Below are positions 23,233-33,678 of a DNA stretch of 41,465 bases, piece after piece. Within the stretch, counting starts at the first letter, position 1, and each line of letters opens with the position of its first letter. The translations under genes and the position numbers were made by a program. The notes under the pieces were generated by a model. The model had not been told where the DNA came from and ran no database searches. It saw only the letters and a program-made list of their open reading frames with translations. The stretch is from an archaeon CG10_big_fil_rev_8_21_14_0_10_43_11 (lineage in GTDB: Archaea > Nanobdellota > Nanobdellia > PEZQ01), in contig PEZQ01000001.1 of the NCBI GenBank assembly GCA_002763265.1, positions 16,436 to 57,900 of the forward strand. The letters run 5' to 3'.

Positions 23233-23291
23233 GGCAAACACAAAGAAGAAGTACCTATTAAATATGTATGCACGCGCCCGTCCACTTTTCT

Positions 23292-24110
23292 TTAACCAAA
23301 CACGTCTTTGCACGCGAGCACGTACTCACGCGCCTTTTTTGGATTAAATGTGTCCATGCCGTATGCGGTAGTGTGCGGATTCGGCTTGCGAAGACCGCTC
23401 TCAGCATCAACGCTGAATTGTGCGCTTCCAACTGCGGCTGCAAGTTTTTCAATCACCCTGCTTGCATTTTCACTATTAATTCCTCCTGCAAAGATGAGGG
23501 GGAGGTGGTATTTGCGCATTTGTTTGCCAAACGCTCCGGCACGCGTTATGTTAAGCGTTCGTTTCTTGCCTGTTTTTGGGTCAACACTGGCCCCATGTGT
23601 TGGGTCAAACATAGCATACCGAATCATAGGTCGCTCAAGAACAAAGTTGGTAAGCTCTTTAATATTGTAATCCTCTTTTTTAAACGCGCCCACATCGCTG
23701 AGAGCAACCGACACTTTGAAGATGATATCTACATCAAACAAAGTAGTTACCTCTTCAAGAAGTGACGATTCAAGGGGGAGTGTGTTGAATTGGATTTTTT
23801 TAGCAAAGTAATCCAAATGGTTTTCTTTGAGAAGTATGTGTAAATCAGGCATGATGGTTTGTGAGTCTTTTGTGTAATAATGAATGGTTGGTTCAAAGCC
23901 GTATTTGCGTGTTGTTTCAAACAAGTCAGTTACGTCTTTAAGGTGTGGTTGGCGATTATTACTTGGACCCTGACAAATACTTTTGTGCGAGAACTGGTAG
24001 CCAATCACTATCTCATGGTTTTCAAAGCGAACGTTTCCCAATTCATGCTTGAGCTCGTCAAGTTCGTATGGCGAGGAAATTCCGCTTATGCTAACAAAAT
24101 GCATTCTCAT
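23292..24110 (-). CDS. TrpF-like TIM-barrel protein
   Basis: A 272-residue protein whose C-terminal half resembles phosphoribosylanthranilate isomerase: LIFAGGINSENASRVIEKL and FSVDAESGLRKPN match the AGGLxPxNV and DxSSGxE motifs, and the preceding FDPTHGASVDPKTG is in the right place for the phosphate-side strand. It is longer than usual TrpF (about 200 aa), and no other trp gene is nearby, so the substrate may differ. A TATA-like region (GTAATATAAACAATT) precedes ATG 24110. Confidence 0.6.
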   Translation of the reverse strand: MRMHFVSISGISSPYELDELKHELGNVRFENHEIVIGYQFSHKSICQGPSNNRQPHLKDVTDLFETTRKYGFEPTIHYYTKDSQTIMPDLHILLKENHLDYFAKKIQFNTLPLESSLLEEVTTLFDVDIIFKVSVALSDVGAFKKEDYNIKELTNFVLERPMIRYAMFDPTHGASVDPKTGKKRTLNITRAGAFGKQMRKYHLPLIFAGGINSENASRVIEKLAAAVGSAQFSVDAESGLRKPNPHTTAYGMDTFNPKKAREYVLACKDVFG

Positions 24111-24168
24111 GACTGTTTTGACAAGACCCGCATTTTTAATTGTTTATATTACACGTTCGCTGCACGGC

Positions 24169-24624
24169 TTATCCAATGATGAGCTTTGCTTCTTCTGGGT
24201 TGTAACGCCATGCTGCGTCAACTTTGCCTGTTTTCTGATAGTATTTGGTGAGGCGTTTGATTTTTGACTCAATAAGATGTAGACCCCGCGTTGAGTGCTT
24301 GTCATTTTTATTTGATTCCAAGTGTTTTCGCAAGTTGACTGCGCGTTTCATAAGGTCAAGAAGGTCATGGGGAAGTTGTTTTGAAAGCTTGTTTTCAACA
24401 AGGATGTTAGTAAGCTTTTTTCCTGTTACTGTGCGAACATCTGGAATGCCGTACTGGTCGCGAAGAAGAGTTCCAATCATGGCTGGTGTCTTGTCGTCTT
24501 TGCCGAGCTTGATGACGAGTTTTTCAACTACATCAGGCTTGTGGCGCACCCAAGACGAAGCGTTGCTTCGTGCAGGCTTTGTTGAGCCGCTCTTTCCTTT
24601 TTTTCTCGCATGCATTCGTGCCAT
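24169..24624 (-). CDS. rps15: Ribosomal protein S15
   Basis: A 151-residue archaeal/eukaryotic S13/S15 protein (uS15). It begins [14 protein letters not shown], the basic archaeal N-terminal extension, and has [15 protein letters not shown] and [26 protein letters not shown], the helical rRNA-binding core. A TATA-like box (GCTTTAAAAACC, about 24652-24663 minus) gives its own promoter. Confidence 0.96.
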   Translation of the reverse strand: MARMHARKKGKSGSTKPARSNASSWVRHKPDVVEKLVIKLGKDDKTPAMIGTLLRDQYGIPDVRTVTGKKLTNILVENKLSKQLPHDLLDLMKRAVNLRKHLESNKNDKHSTRGLHLIESKIKRLTKYYQKTGKVDAAWRYNPEEAKLIIG

Positions 24625-24664
24625 GGTTTGTATGGTTGGTTAAAGAATAAGGGGTTTTTAAAGC

Positions 24665-24756
24665 TTACTCCTTATTAATGGTTACAACACGTTCTAAATA
24701 TTCTCGCGTTCCTTGTTCGGGAATAACATGGTGCGTTCGCACAAGGCGTTCAAAAC

Positions 24757-24760
<4 letters not shown>
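24665..24760 (-). CDS. 31-aa micro-ORF coupled to bud32
   Basis: ATG 24760 overlaps the bud32 stop (ATGA), and the frame encodes MSFERLVRTHHVIPEQGTRE and eleven more residues (YLERVVTINKE). The overlap and the plausible codons suggest translation. No family is recognised; a truncated remnant is also possible. The TATA box of rps15 lies at its end. Confidence 0.4.
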
Positions 24761-26360
<1,600 letters not shown>

Positions 26361-26573
26361 TTAGTCTTGCTTGAACTTAGTGTAACCACATTTTCCGCAC
26401 GTTTCGCGGTTTTTGTGTTGTGCCATGTACACGCCTGCACCACATTTTGCGCACATGCTTTTGTTTCGTGAAAGTGTGTTTCCTTCAATGGTGAATGCTT
26501 GGTATTTCTTGCTTGTGGGGCGCTTTGTTGGTTTTCTTTTTCCACGCGTTCGAACTTTTGGTCCTGATGCCAT
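26361..26573 (-). CDS. rps27ae: Ribosomal protein S27Ae
   Basis: A 70-residue zinc-ribbon protein of the small subunit (eS31). The basic N terminus is followed by CAKCGAGVYMAQHKNRETCGKCGY (two CxxC knuckles). It has no ubiquitin fusion, as usual in archaea. Its ATG directly abuts the stop of rps6e (26574-26576), so the two form one operon. Confidence 0.95.
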   Translation of the reverse strand: MASGPKVRTRGKRKPTKRPTSKKYQAFTIEGNTLSRNKSMCAKCGAGVYMAQHKNRETCGKCGYTKFKQD

Positions 26574-26975
26574 TTATTGTTCACCTTCCTTTTTTTCGCC
26601 TTCTTCTTTTTTGAACACATCAGCAAGAGGGGTTTTGCCTTCTTTTACTATTTTCATGTTCACTTGTGCAATGTCTGTGTCAATAGCATTTCCGCGAACG
26701 GTTTTTCGTCTTCTTAGGCCTTTTGCATCTGGTTTAAAGCCGACTCCGCCGCTAATAAGAAGTTTCTTTCGTTTCGTGCCAGGAACGCTTTTTCTCATGG
26801 CAAAGCCTTGCGTGTCATTTCCGCCTGTGATTTCAAATTCATAGCCTTGCAAGTCAAGAACTTCTCCTTTAAGAGTCTCGCCAATGCGTTTTCCTACCAG
26901 GAGTTTTACATCCTCATCAGTAAGCGGTTTTCCATACGTCTTGCCTGTTTTTGGGTCTGCGATTACAGCTTTCAT
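26574..26975 (-). CDS. rps6e: Ribosomal protein S6e
   Basis: A 133-residue eS6. The conserved core begins MKAVIADPKTGKTYGK and includes ITGGNDTQGFAMRKSVPG, LLISGGVGFKP and LRRRKTVRGNAIDTDIAQVN. ATG 26975 is the family start; the longer frame adds unrelated residues. The tail is acidic and lysine-rich. Confidence 0.96.
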   Translation of the reverse strand: MKAVIADPKTGKTYGKPLTDEDVKLLVGKRIGETLKGEVLDLQGYEFEITGGNDTQGFAMRKSVPGTKRKKLLISGGVGFKPDAKGLRRRKTVRGNAIDTDIAQVNMKIVKEGKTPLADVFKKEEGEKKEGEQ

Positions 26976-27100
26976 TGTGTGTTGTGCCACCTGTGTTGTA
27001 GTTAAAAATATCATATCCTTTAAAAAACTATTGGATTTCTTAGCATCTACCCTTTTTTAAGACGATTATTTAATATGTGCATGCTGCTCTTTAGTAGGAC

Positions 27101-28384
27101 ATGCGCGTGGTGTGGTTTTTTGTTCTAAGTATAGTCCTTGTTCTTTTTGGTGTAGGACTGGTAAATTCCGTTTTTTTTGGAAAAACCTATGCGTGTCTTG
27201 ATTGCAATCTTGTCATTATCTCGCTTGACACGCTGCGAGGAGACATGCTTGGATATATGAATTATTCATTAAACACCACGCCCTTTTTAGATGAGTTCTC
27301 CAAAGAGTCAGTTGTGTTTACGCGAGCGTTTTCAAACGCGCCGTGGACGCTTCCAAGCCATGCAAGCATGTTTACCGGATTGTTCGCGGGCACGCATGGT
27401 GCCATACAAGGGGATAGCGTGCTTACAAACACAACGTTCACTGAGGTATTGGCAAACAAAGGGTATGCAACATTCGCATTTAGCGGGGCAGGATTTGTTT
27501 CAGAAGCAACCGGTGTTTTGAACGGTTTTCAAACCGTGTTTGAGGATAAAACAACTATCTTTTTAAAACCATTTGATTTTCCGGTTATTAGAGATACGCT
27601 TGCTTGCAAAAGCCCTTTTTTCGCTTTTTTCCACACCTACTACCCGCATGACCCGTACGTGTTGAATAATGAGAGCGAGGTGGTATTTCCAATCTTTAAT
27701 TCTAATCTAAGCATCACACTTGCCCAACTGCTTTCACGCAAAGGCATTGATGTGAACACAATAAGCATGGAGGAGGCTCTTACTAACGTGTCATATCGCG
27801 AGATAAGCAGAGGCTATGTGTTAGAGTTTAATGACACACCGCGCGAAGCTGAGAACGCGAAGCGCGCGTATGCTAATAAGATTCGAAAAACAGACGAATA
27901 CGTGCGGGAGCTTTTTAATCTGCTTGAAGAAAAGGGCTGTCTTGAAAAGACACTTGTGGTTGTCATGTCTGACCATGGCGAAGCGTTTGGCGAGCATGGC
28001 ACGTTCCTGCACCGAAAACTCTACAACACGGAAATTCACGTGCCGCTTCTCATTCACTTTCCTGAAAACATGCATGAAATCCGCGAAGAACCAGTCATGC
28101 TCGCAGACCTGTTTCCAACCATTCTCACCAGTTTAGGCGTGTCCTATGCAGACCATGTTGATGGTACTGATATGTTTTCAGCCGAGCATGTGAGCACGAT
28201 TATTTCAGGCCACGCACAGGAAACACCCTATTTCAAGGATATAAGCGTTATAAAAGACTCATATAAACTCATTATCACGCCAAACGGAACTGAACTTTAC
28301 AATATTGCCGTTGATTTTGGTGAAACAACAAACCTCAATCAGTCGTTTCCAGAAGTAGTGGACGCGTTGCGTTCCCGTATCTGA
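27101..28384 (+). CDS. Membrane-anchored sulfatase/alkaline-phosphatase-family enzyme
   Basis: A 427-residue enzyme: one N-terminal TM helix (about 5-25), then an outer sulfatase-family domain. Metal-site residues are D43 (IISLDTLRGD) and SDHGEAFGEHG. The nucleophile motif is WTLPSH with T83, in place of the Cys/Ser of true sulfatases (C/S-x-P-x-R). Thr at this site is used by phosphoglycerol or phosphoethanolamine transferases. It may act on surface lipids or glycans. A TATA-like box (ATTATTTAATATG) at about 27065-27077 precedes it. It converges with infB. Confidence 0.85.
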   Translation: MRVVWFFVLSIVLVLFGVGLVNSVFFGKTYACLDCNLVIISLDTLRGDMLGYMNYSLNTTPFLDEFSKESVVFTRAFSNAPWTLPSHASMFTGLFAGTHGAIQGDSVLTNTTFTEVLANKGYATFAFSGAGFVSEATGVLNGFQTVFEDKTTIFLKPFDFPVIRDTLACKSPFFAFFHTYYPHDPYVLNNESEVVFPIFNSNLSITLAQLLSRKGIDVNTISMEEALTNVSYREISRGYVLEFNDTPREAENAKRAYANKIRKTDEYVRELFNLLEEKGCLEKTLVVVMSDHGEAFGEHGTFLHRKLYNTEIHVPLLIHFPENMHEIREEPVMLADLFPTILTSLGVSYADHVDGTDMFSAEHVSTIISGHAQETPYFKDISVIKDSYKLIITPNGTELYNIAVDFGETTNLNQSFPEVVDALRSRI

Positions 28385-28396
28385 TTTCTAATCGGC

Positions 28397-30157
28397 TCAC
28401 ATACCCCAAAGCGCGTTTTGTTTGCGTTTGAGGTCAAGGATTTCTTGCAGGATTTCAAGTTCGTTTACGGTTAAAAATTTTTTCATGGAGAGAAGCGTTT
28501 TAAAATCGTGTTCAGAAATATCACTGTAAAAAAAGTCTGATTCCTCAAAATCGCGCTTGTATTTCGCGTTTTCAATGCTTATTGCAATGTGTTCGCCACG
28601 GCCAGCTTGTGCAACATTCTCATTTTGGTGTTGTATGCCTTTTACGCGTCCCAGGCTTTTTGCAGCGGCGTTTATGAGTTTTATGCCGTTTCGAAGCGTT
28701 CCGCCAATCACTTCAACACCTACAATGCACGGATTGAACTCGCGAAACACGCAATCTTCTTGCACCTGCAGTTTTACTGGCGTGGTTGTGGTAAGAAGAA
28801 TTTCTTTTTCTTTTTCTGTTTTAAGCTGCTCTTTCCATTCTTCATAGTTTTCAACAAGTTTGTAGATGATGTTTGCTTTAAACACTTTGACGTGTTCTTT
28901 TTCAATCACCGCTTGTGCGCGCTCGCCAATATGCACATTAAACGCGAAAATAACGCCTAAGTAGGGTTCGTTTTCGCGCACGCCTTGTGCGGTCACCACA
29001 TCTTTTTTGTTCACATCCCCGATTCCTGCGCTCTTTATGGGAATAGCATGTTCTTTGAGAATGCTGCTTAATGCTTCAAGCGAGCCAAGACTCTCAGCTT
29101 TGATAACAACCCCGGTTTCCTGGGTTTCAACAAGAATTGCATTAATCTGTTTTTGAATTGTTTCTTTGGTTTTTTCAATATCCTTTGCCCCTGCAATAAA
29201 GGGCATGCCCGGAATAACGCCTTCAAGGTCGGGCGCAGCTATTTTGATGCCCGCTGCAGCACCGATTTCTTTGAGCCGGTCATATTTTTTGGTTTGGCGT
29301 AGTTCTGTAAGAGGAGCTGGTTTGAGAAGTGATTTGACCTTGGTGATGATTGGTTTTTCAATACCCCCAATAATAAGCGCGTCATTGATGCGCACGCTGC
29401 CATTGTAGAGAATTACGTCAATGGTTTTTCCAAGGCCTTTTTCTTCTTTAACTTCGATAATTGAGCCTTTGCCTTCTGACTGTTTATTGATTTCAAGGCG
29501 GGCTTGCAGGAATTTTTGAGAAAGACCGCTCAATACCATGAGCAGTTCGCTAATACCTTCCCCGCTCACCCCTGAGGTTGGGATGAGTGCAATGGTTTTT
29601 GCATAATCTTCAACATCGCGAACATGTGCTGCATTAAATCCTGCTTGCGAGAGTTGACCCATAATGTCATAGAGTTTGAGGTTTAAGTTTTCAATGGCCT
29701 GCGAGTTTTGTTTTTTTTCAGAATGAGTGTATGACGTTGTGTGTTGTGCTCGCCAGCCATGCACGAGATCTATTTTATTGCATGCAATTACAAATGGGAC
29801 TTTAAATGAGCGCAAGATATCAATGGATTCCTTGGTTTGCGGCTGCACGCCCTGATTAACATCAATAACAAGAACAGCAAGGTCTGCGATGCTTCCGCCG
29901 CGCTCGCGAAGTGATGAAAACGCCGCGTGTCCTGGGGTGTCAATAAATAAGAGTCCGGGAATCGTAAAATGTTTCCCTTTAATAAGGTCGCCGCACACGT
30001 CTTGAATGGTTTTAATCGGAATTTCTGTTGCGCCAATTTGTTGGGTGATGCCTCCTGCTTCTTTGTGTTGCACAGCCGTTCCCCTAATTTTGTCAAGAAG
30101 CGTAGTCTTGCCGTGGTCAACATGTCCAAGAACAGCAATAATTGGTTGGCGAATCAT
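28397..30157 (-). CDS. infB: Translation initiation factor aIF5B
   Basis: A 586-residue GTPase. The N terminus is IIAVLGHVDHGKTTLLD (G1), with DTPGHAAF (G3), CNKIDL (G4), and the C-terminal domains II-IV typical of the archaeal/eukaryotic IF5B. It promotes subunit joining. ATG 30157 is chosen; the TTG 30169 lies closer to the TATA-like box (GTTTAAAAGC, about 30179-30190), and the leaderless start fits 30157. Confidence 0.96.
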   Translation of the reverse strand: MIRQPIIAVLGHVDHGKTTLLDKIRGTAVQHKEAGGITQQIGATEIPIKTIQDVCGDLIKGKHFTIPGLLFIDTPGHAAFSSLRERGGSIADLAVLVIDVNQGVQPQTKESIDILRSFKVPFVIACNKIDLVHGWRAQHTTSYTHSEKKQNSQAIENLNLKLYDIMGQLSQAGFNAAHVRDVEDYAKTIALIPTSGVSGEGISELLMVLSGLSQKFLQARLEINKQSEGKGSIIEVKEEKGLGKTIDVILYNGSVRINDALIIGGIEKPIITKVKSLLKPAPLTELRQTKKYDRLKEIGAAAGIKIAAPDLEGVIPGMPFIAGAKDIEKTKETIQKQINAILVETQETGVVIKAESLGSLEALSSILKEHAIPIKSAGIGDVNKKDVVTAQGVRENEPYLGVIFAFNVHIGERAQAVIEKEHVKVFKANIIYKLVENYEEWKEQLKTEKEKEILLTTTTPVKLQVQEDCVFREFNPCIVGVEVIGGTLRNGIKLINAAAKSLGRVKGIQHQNENVAQAGRGEHIAISIENAKYKRDFEESDFFYSDISEHDFKTLLSMKKFLTVNELEILQEILDLKRKQNALWGM

Positions 30158-30204
30158 AGCTTTAGACAATCAAAAACGGGCTTTTAAACGTATCTGCTCA
30201 CGGT

Positions 30205-30807
30205 TTATGCACGCTGTTTTTTAGAAACTGCATGTAATATCTTGAATAATGCGCGTGATGCAGGTTCAATATCGTAGCCGGGAAACCATGCTTCTTGCAA
30301 TCGCGTTTCGCCTTTAACCTGCTCTGCTGATTCTTCATAGATTGCTCGAAGCACGCTTTTAGCGCTTGCTGACGCGTTTGCGTAGGGTGCGCACACAATC
30401 ACGTACGCGTGACCGTGGAAGGGTCGCTGTTCAATAAATCCTTTCGGGTGGTTGTTGCTAAATTCTTGGAGTGCGCCTTTCACGTTATTTCCAAGACTTC
30501 GCTCAGCTTCACGCATGCGTTCCTGTTCTTGCGGGCTTGCGTTTTTGTACTGCACCATATCTTCTTTTGTAAACACAATTTTTCCAAGCGTTCCTAAAAA
30601 ACCGGTGGTGAGCATTGATTTTTGGAGCAGTGAAACAGGCATTTCTCCTTCTGCTTTGATTGTTTCAAGCCTGCTTAACAATTCATTTTTTCCTTTAATA
30701 AGAGCGATTCCTTCAACAAGGGCAATAATCATGCCTGTAGTGTCAAGCACCATAAACTCACTGTTTTTGAGCAGTGTTTCAACTTCTTTTTGTAACGCAT
30801 CGTGCAT
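30205..30807 (-). CDS. Hypothetical protein, 200 aa
   Basis: Not recognised. A soluble mixed alpha/beta protein with MVLDTTGMIIALVEGIALIKGKNELL, FTKEDMVQYKNASPQEQERM and HGHAYVIVCAPYANASASAKSVLRAI. ATG 30807 is used because an AT-rich TATA region (about 30825-30842) lies inside the longer frame. It diverges from the PIN-domain gene. Confidence 0.6.
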   Translation of the reverse strand: MHDALQKEVETLLKNSEFMVLDTTGMIIALVEGIALIKGKNELLSRLETIKAEGEMPVSLLQKSMLTTGFLGTLGKIVFTKEDMVQYKNASPQEQERMREAERSLGNNVKGALQEFSNNHPKGFIEQRPFHGHAYVIVCAPYANASASAKSVLRAIYEESAEQVKGETRLQEAWFPGYDIEPASRALFKILHAVSKKQRA

Positions 30808-30893
30808 AGGGATATTGTGTTTTTTAATATAATATAAATATTTAGTTTGAGTATTCCAAAACGTGTTTATAGCAGCGATGCGCGCATACCCGT

Positions 30894-31265
30894 ATGACCT
30901 ACGTGTTTTTGGATGCAAACTTTTGCGTGGTTCCCTTCACCAAAGGAGTTGACATCATTGCTGAAATACCGGTTCTTGTTGAAAACGCACACATAGCAGT
31001 GCCTGATTTTATCCTGTTAGAACTCGAAAAAATCACGAAAAAAGAGCGTTTTGCAAAAGTCGCGCTCAAATACATTGAATCTGAAGGCATTGAGGTGTTG
31101 AGTACGGGTATGCTACCAAAAGACACGGATTCGGCATTGCTTGCGCTTGCAAAAGAGCACAACGCTATTATTGCAACCAATGACAAAGCGCTTCGCTCGC
31201 GCGCAAAGCGCAGAAACATTCACACCCTCTTTTTGCGCTCAGGCCAAACCCTTGAAAAAGCGTGA
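30894..31265 (+). CDS. PIN-domain protein (Fcf1-like)
   Basis: A 123-residue PIN nuclease: VFLDANF (first Asp), VPDFILLELEKI (Glu), DTDSALLALA (Asp) and IIATNDKALRSRAKRR (final Asp). Archaeal genomes keep this type with aIF2 gamma, Rpo7 and Spt4, where it is thought to be an rRNA-processing relative of Fcf1. No antitoxin is adjacent, which argues against VapC. A TATA-like box (GTTTATAGC, about 30865-30873) fits a leaderless ATG 30894. Confidence 0.85.
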   Translation: MTYVFLDANFCVVPFTKGVDIIAEIPVLVENAHIAVPDFILLELEKITKKERFAKVALKYIESEGIEVLSTGMLPKDTDSALLALAKEHNAIIATNDKALRSRAKRRNIHTLFLRSGQTLEKA

Positions 31266-31312
31266 ACAATTAAATTTAAATACCCTTGTGTTGTGTCATA
31301 CATTCGATACTC

Positions 31313-31885
31313 ATGTACCAGCGTGTGAAAGTAAAAGACAGGATTCGCGTCCCTCCCCACCTCTTTTCAGAAGACTTGGAAGGCGCAATTGAACAAGTTA
31401 TCCGCGAGGAATACGAAGGAGGTCTTGCAAAAAATGCAGGAATCCTCTTACTGCTCAACAAAATTGAGTCAGTTGGCGAGGGAGTTATCCTTCCTGAGGA
31501 CGGCGCAGTTTACTACGAGACTCTTTTTGAAATGATTGCGTGGGAACCGCACATGCACGAAGTTGTTGAAGGCGTTATTTCAGAAGTTCGCGAATTTGGC
31601 GTGTTCATGCGTATGGGACCTATTGATGGTCTTGTTCATGTTTCACAAGTTATGGATGATTTTGTCAACTACTCAAAAGCAGGAAGCTTGCTTGGAAAAC
31701 AATCAGGAACCGTGCTTAAAGTAGGTGACAAGGTTCGCGCCCGCATCATCGCAATCAGCCTCAAAAGCAAAGAAACAGGAAAAATTGGTCTTACTATGCG
31801 CCAAAGCGGCATGGGACGGCTTGACCTTGTTGAGCAACAGGTTGCTGAAACTGAAGCTGATGCGAAAAAAGGAGGTACTCAATAA
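31313..31885 (+). CDS. rpoE1: RNA polymerase subunit Rpo7 (RpoE1)
   Basis: A 190-residue stalk subunit. The N-terminal tip domain (MYQRVKVKDRIRVPP) is followed by an S1/OB domain (about 80-165) with VVEGVISEVREFGVFMRMGPIDGLVHVSQV. It pairs with Rpo4 in the RNA polymerase stalk. ATG 31313 is the family start, with a TATA-like box (AATTTAAATACCC) near 31269-31281. Its stop overlaps the spt4 start (TAATG). Confidence 0.95.
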   Translation: MYQRVKVKDRIRVPPHLFSEDLEGAIEQVIREEYEGGLAKNAGILLLLNKIESVGEGVILPEDGAVYYETLFEMIAWEPHMHEVVEGVISEVREFGVFMRMGPIDGLVHVSQVMDDFVNYSKAGSLLGKQSGTVLKVGDKVRARIIAISLKSKETGKIGLTMRQSGMGRLDLVEQQVAETEADAKKGGTQ

Positions 31886-32073
31886 TGGTACGAGCATGCA
31901 AAAAATGTTTAGTAATTGTTGAAAAAGGCAATGACTGCCCAATTTGTAAAAGTAAAGACCTTGGTACAAACATTAAAGGACAAATTGTTGTATTCAATCC
32001 TAATCACTCTCGCATTGCTGAGCGCATTCATGCAAACTCTCCAGGAGAATATGCAATACGGGTGAAATCATAA
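31885..32073 (+). CDS. spt4: Transcription elongation factor Spt4 (RpoE2)
   Basis: A 62-residue zinc protein: CKKC (5-8) and CPIC (18-21), then IVVFNPNHSRIAERI. It pairs with Spt5 to increase RNA polymerase processivity. It overlaps rpoE1 by one base and is followed 2 bases later by rps24e. Confidence 0.95.
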   Translation: MVRACKKCLVIVEKGNDCPICKSKDLGTNIKGQIVVFNPNHSRIAERIHANSPGEYAIRVKS

Positions 32074-32075
32074 CC

Positions 32076-32399
32076 ATGAAAGTTACTGTTGTTGAGAAGA
32101 AAAAAAATTCGGTTATGGAACGAGAAGAAGTCATGCTTCTTATTGAACATGAAAGAAAAGCGCAGCCAAGCAGAAAAGAGCTTGAAAGCGTTATTCTAGC
32201 AGAACTCGGCAAGAAAACTGATGTTGTTGCAGTGCGAAAGATTCAAGGCATGTTTGGCACGCCGCGTTCAAAAGTGTTTGTGAACGTGTACAAAACCGCT
32301 GAGAAAAAAGCGTACTTTGAACCAAAATACGTGCTTAAAAAAGAAGAAAAGCTCAAAGAACCTGAGCAGGGAAAACAAGCAGGAGAAGCAAGCGCGTAA
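32076..32399 (+). CDS. rps24e: Ribosomal protein S24e
   Basis: A 107-residue eS24: VTVVEKKKNSVMEREEVMLLIEH, then PSRKELESVI, VVAVRKIQGMFGTPRSKVFVNVY and an acidic Lys/Glu tail. It is the last gene of the rpoE1-spt4-rps24e operon. Confidence 0.96.
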   Translation: MKVTVVEKKKNSVMEREEVMLLIEHERKAQPSRKELESVILAELGKKTDVVAVRKIQGMFGTPRSKVFVNVYKTAEKKAYFEPKYVLKKEEKLKEPEQGKQAGEASA

Positions 32400-32404
32400 A
32401 AACC

Positions 32405-32412
32405 TTTTTTTT
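32405..32412 (+). terminator. T-run terminator after rps24e
   Basis: An eight-T run begins six bases after the rps24e stop, just before the promoter of the aIF2 gamma gene. This is the usual archaeal termination signal. Confidence 0.55.
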
Positions 32413-32461
32413 CCTAAAAAATCAATACTTTTTTAAAACGTTCTGCTATTAGTGTTTGAAG

Positions 32462-33667
32462 ATGAGTCAGCCAGAAATTAATATTGGAACCGCAGGTCAT
32501 GTGGATCATGGAAAAACAACCCTTCTCCAGCGCCTCACTGGCAAGTGGGCTGACGTGCACTCTGAATCAGTAAAGCGCGGTATTACTATTAAATTGGGGT
32601 ATGCAGACGCAACCATTCGGAAATGCCAAAAATGCGCAAAACTCGTCACTCAAAAAAAGTGCGCGTGCGGAGGAACAGCAAAAGATGAGCGAAAAATCAG
32701 CTTTGTTGACGCGCCAGGCCACGAAACCCTTATGGCAACTATGCTTTCAGGTGCTGCGACCATGGACGGCGCCTTGCTTCTTGTTGCTGCAAACGAAGGC
32801 GTGCAGCCGCAAACAAAAGAACACTTAATGGCACTTGAAATCCTTGGCGTTCAAAAAATCATTATTGTGCAAAACAAAATTGACCTTGTTGATGAAGCAC
32901 GAGCACTTGAAAACTTTAAAGAAATCAAAAAATTTGTCAAAGGAAGTATTGCAGAAAACGCGCCAGTTATTCCAATTAGTGCACAACACGGTGCAAACAT
33001 TGACGTGCTTCTTGACCATATCCAAACAAATATTCCTACTCCAAAACGGGATCTCACAAAAGACCCGGCACTCATTATTGCGCGTAGTTTTGACGTAAAC
33101 AAACCCGGCGTGTCTATTAACACACTTGCAGGCGGCATTGTTGGTGGCGTTATCCTGCAAGGAACGCTTAGCGTTGGTGATGTTGTTGAAATAAAGCCTG
33201 GTTTTCGCGATGACAAAGGAGAGTACACGGTTCTTCAAACAACGGTTACATCGCTTTTATCAGGAAATGAATCACTTACTAAAGCAGGTCCAGGGGGTTC
33301 GCTTGGCGTGGGAACAGACCTTGACATGTTTGTCACAAAATCAGACCGTCTTGCAGGAAGCGTACTTGGAAAAAAAGAAAAACTCCCCCCAGTTCACCAT
33401 GACCTCGTGATTGAAATTCATTTGATGAACCGCGTTGTTGGCTCCCAAGATGAGGGTGATATTGAAAAAATAAAAATCAACGATCTTCTCATGATTAATG
33501 CATGGACCAGTAAAACCCTTGGCGTCGTGTCTGGTCTTGGAAAAGGCGGAACAACCAATATTAAACTTAAATTACCCGTATGTATTGATTACGAACAAAA
33601 AGTCGCACTCTCACGCATGGTAAACAAGCGCTGGCGCCTTATTGGGTATGGGCTACTCAAAAAATGA
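32462..33667 (+). CDS. eif2g: Translation initiation factor aIF2 gamma
   Basis: A 401-residue GTPase: NIGTAGHVDHGKTTL (G1), a zinc knuckle CQKCAKLVTQKKCACGG in the insert, DAPGHETLM (G3), NKIDLV (G4), then two beta-barrel domains. It carries initiator Met-tRNA to the ribosome. ATG 32462 is used rather than TTG 32456; a TATA-like box (TTTTTTAAAACG, about 32430-32441) fits a leaderless message. Confidence 0.97.
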   Translation: MSQPEINIGTAGHVDHGKTTLLQRLTGKWADVHSESVKRGITIKLGYADATIRKCQKCAKLVTQKKCACGGTAKDERKISFVDAPGHETLMATMLSGAATMDGALLLVAANEGVQPQTKEHLMALEILGVQKIIIVQNKIDLVDEARALENFKEIKKFVKGSIAENAPVIPISAQHGANIDVLLDHIQTNIPTPKRDLTKDPALIIARSFDVNKPGVSINTLAGGIVGGVILQGTLSVGDVVEIKPGFRDDKGEYTVLQTTVTSLLSGNESLTKAGPGGSLGVGTDLDMFVTKSDRLAGSVLGKKEKLPPVHHDLVIEIHLMNRVVGSQDEGDIEKIKINDLLMINAWTSKTLGVVSGLGKGGTTNIKLKLPVCIDYEQKVALSRMVNKRWRLIGYGLLKK

Positions 33668-33678
33668 GGGCACTTTTT

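Noticed and set aside
30894-31265. VapC toxin of a toxin-antitoxin pair
   Set aside because: No antitoxin gene is adjacent, and the position before rpoE1-spt4 is that of the Fcf1-like archaeal PIN protein.
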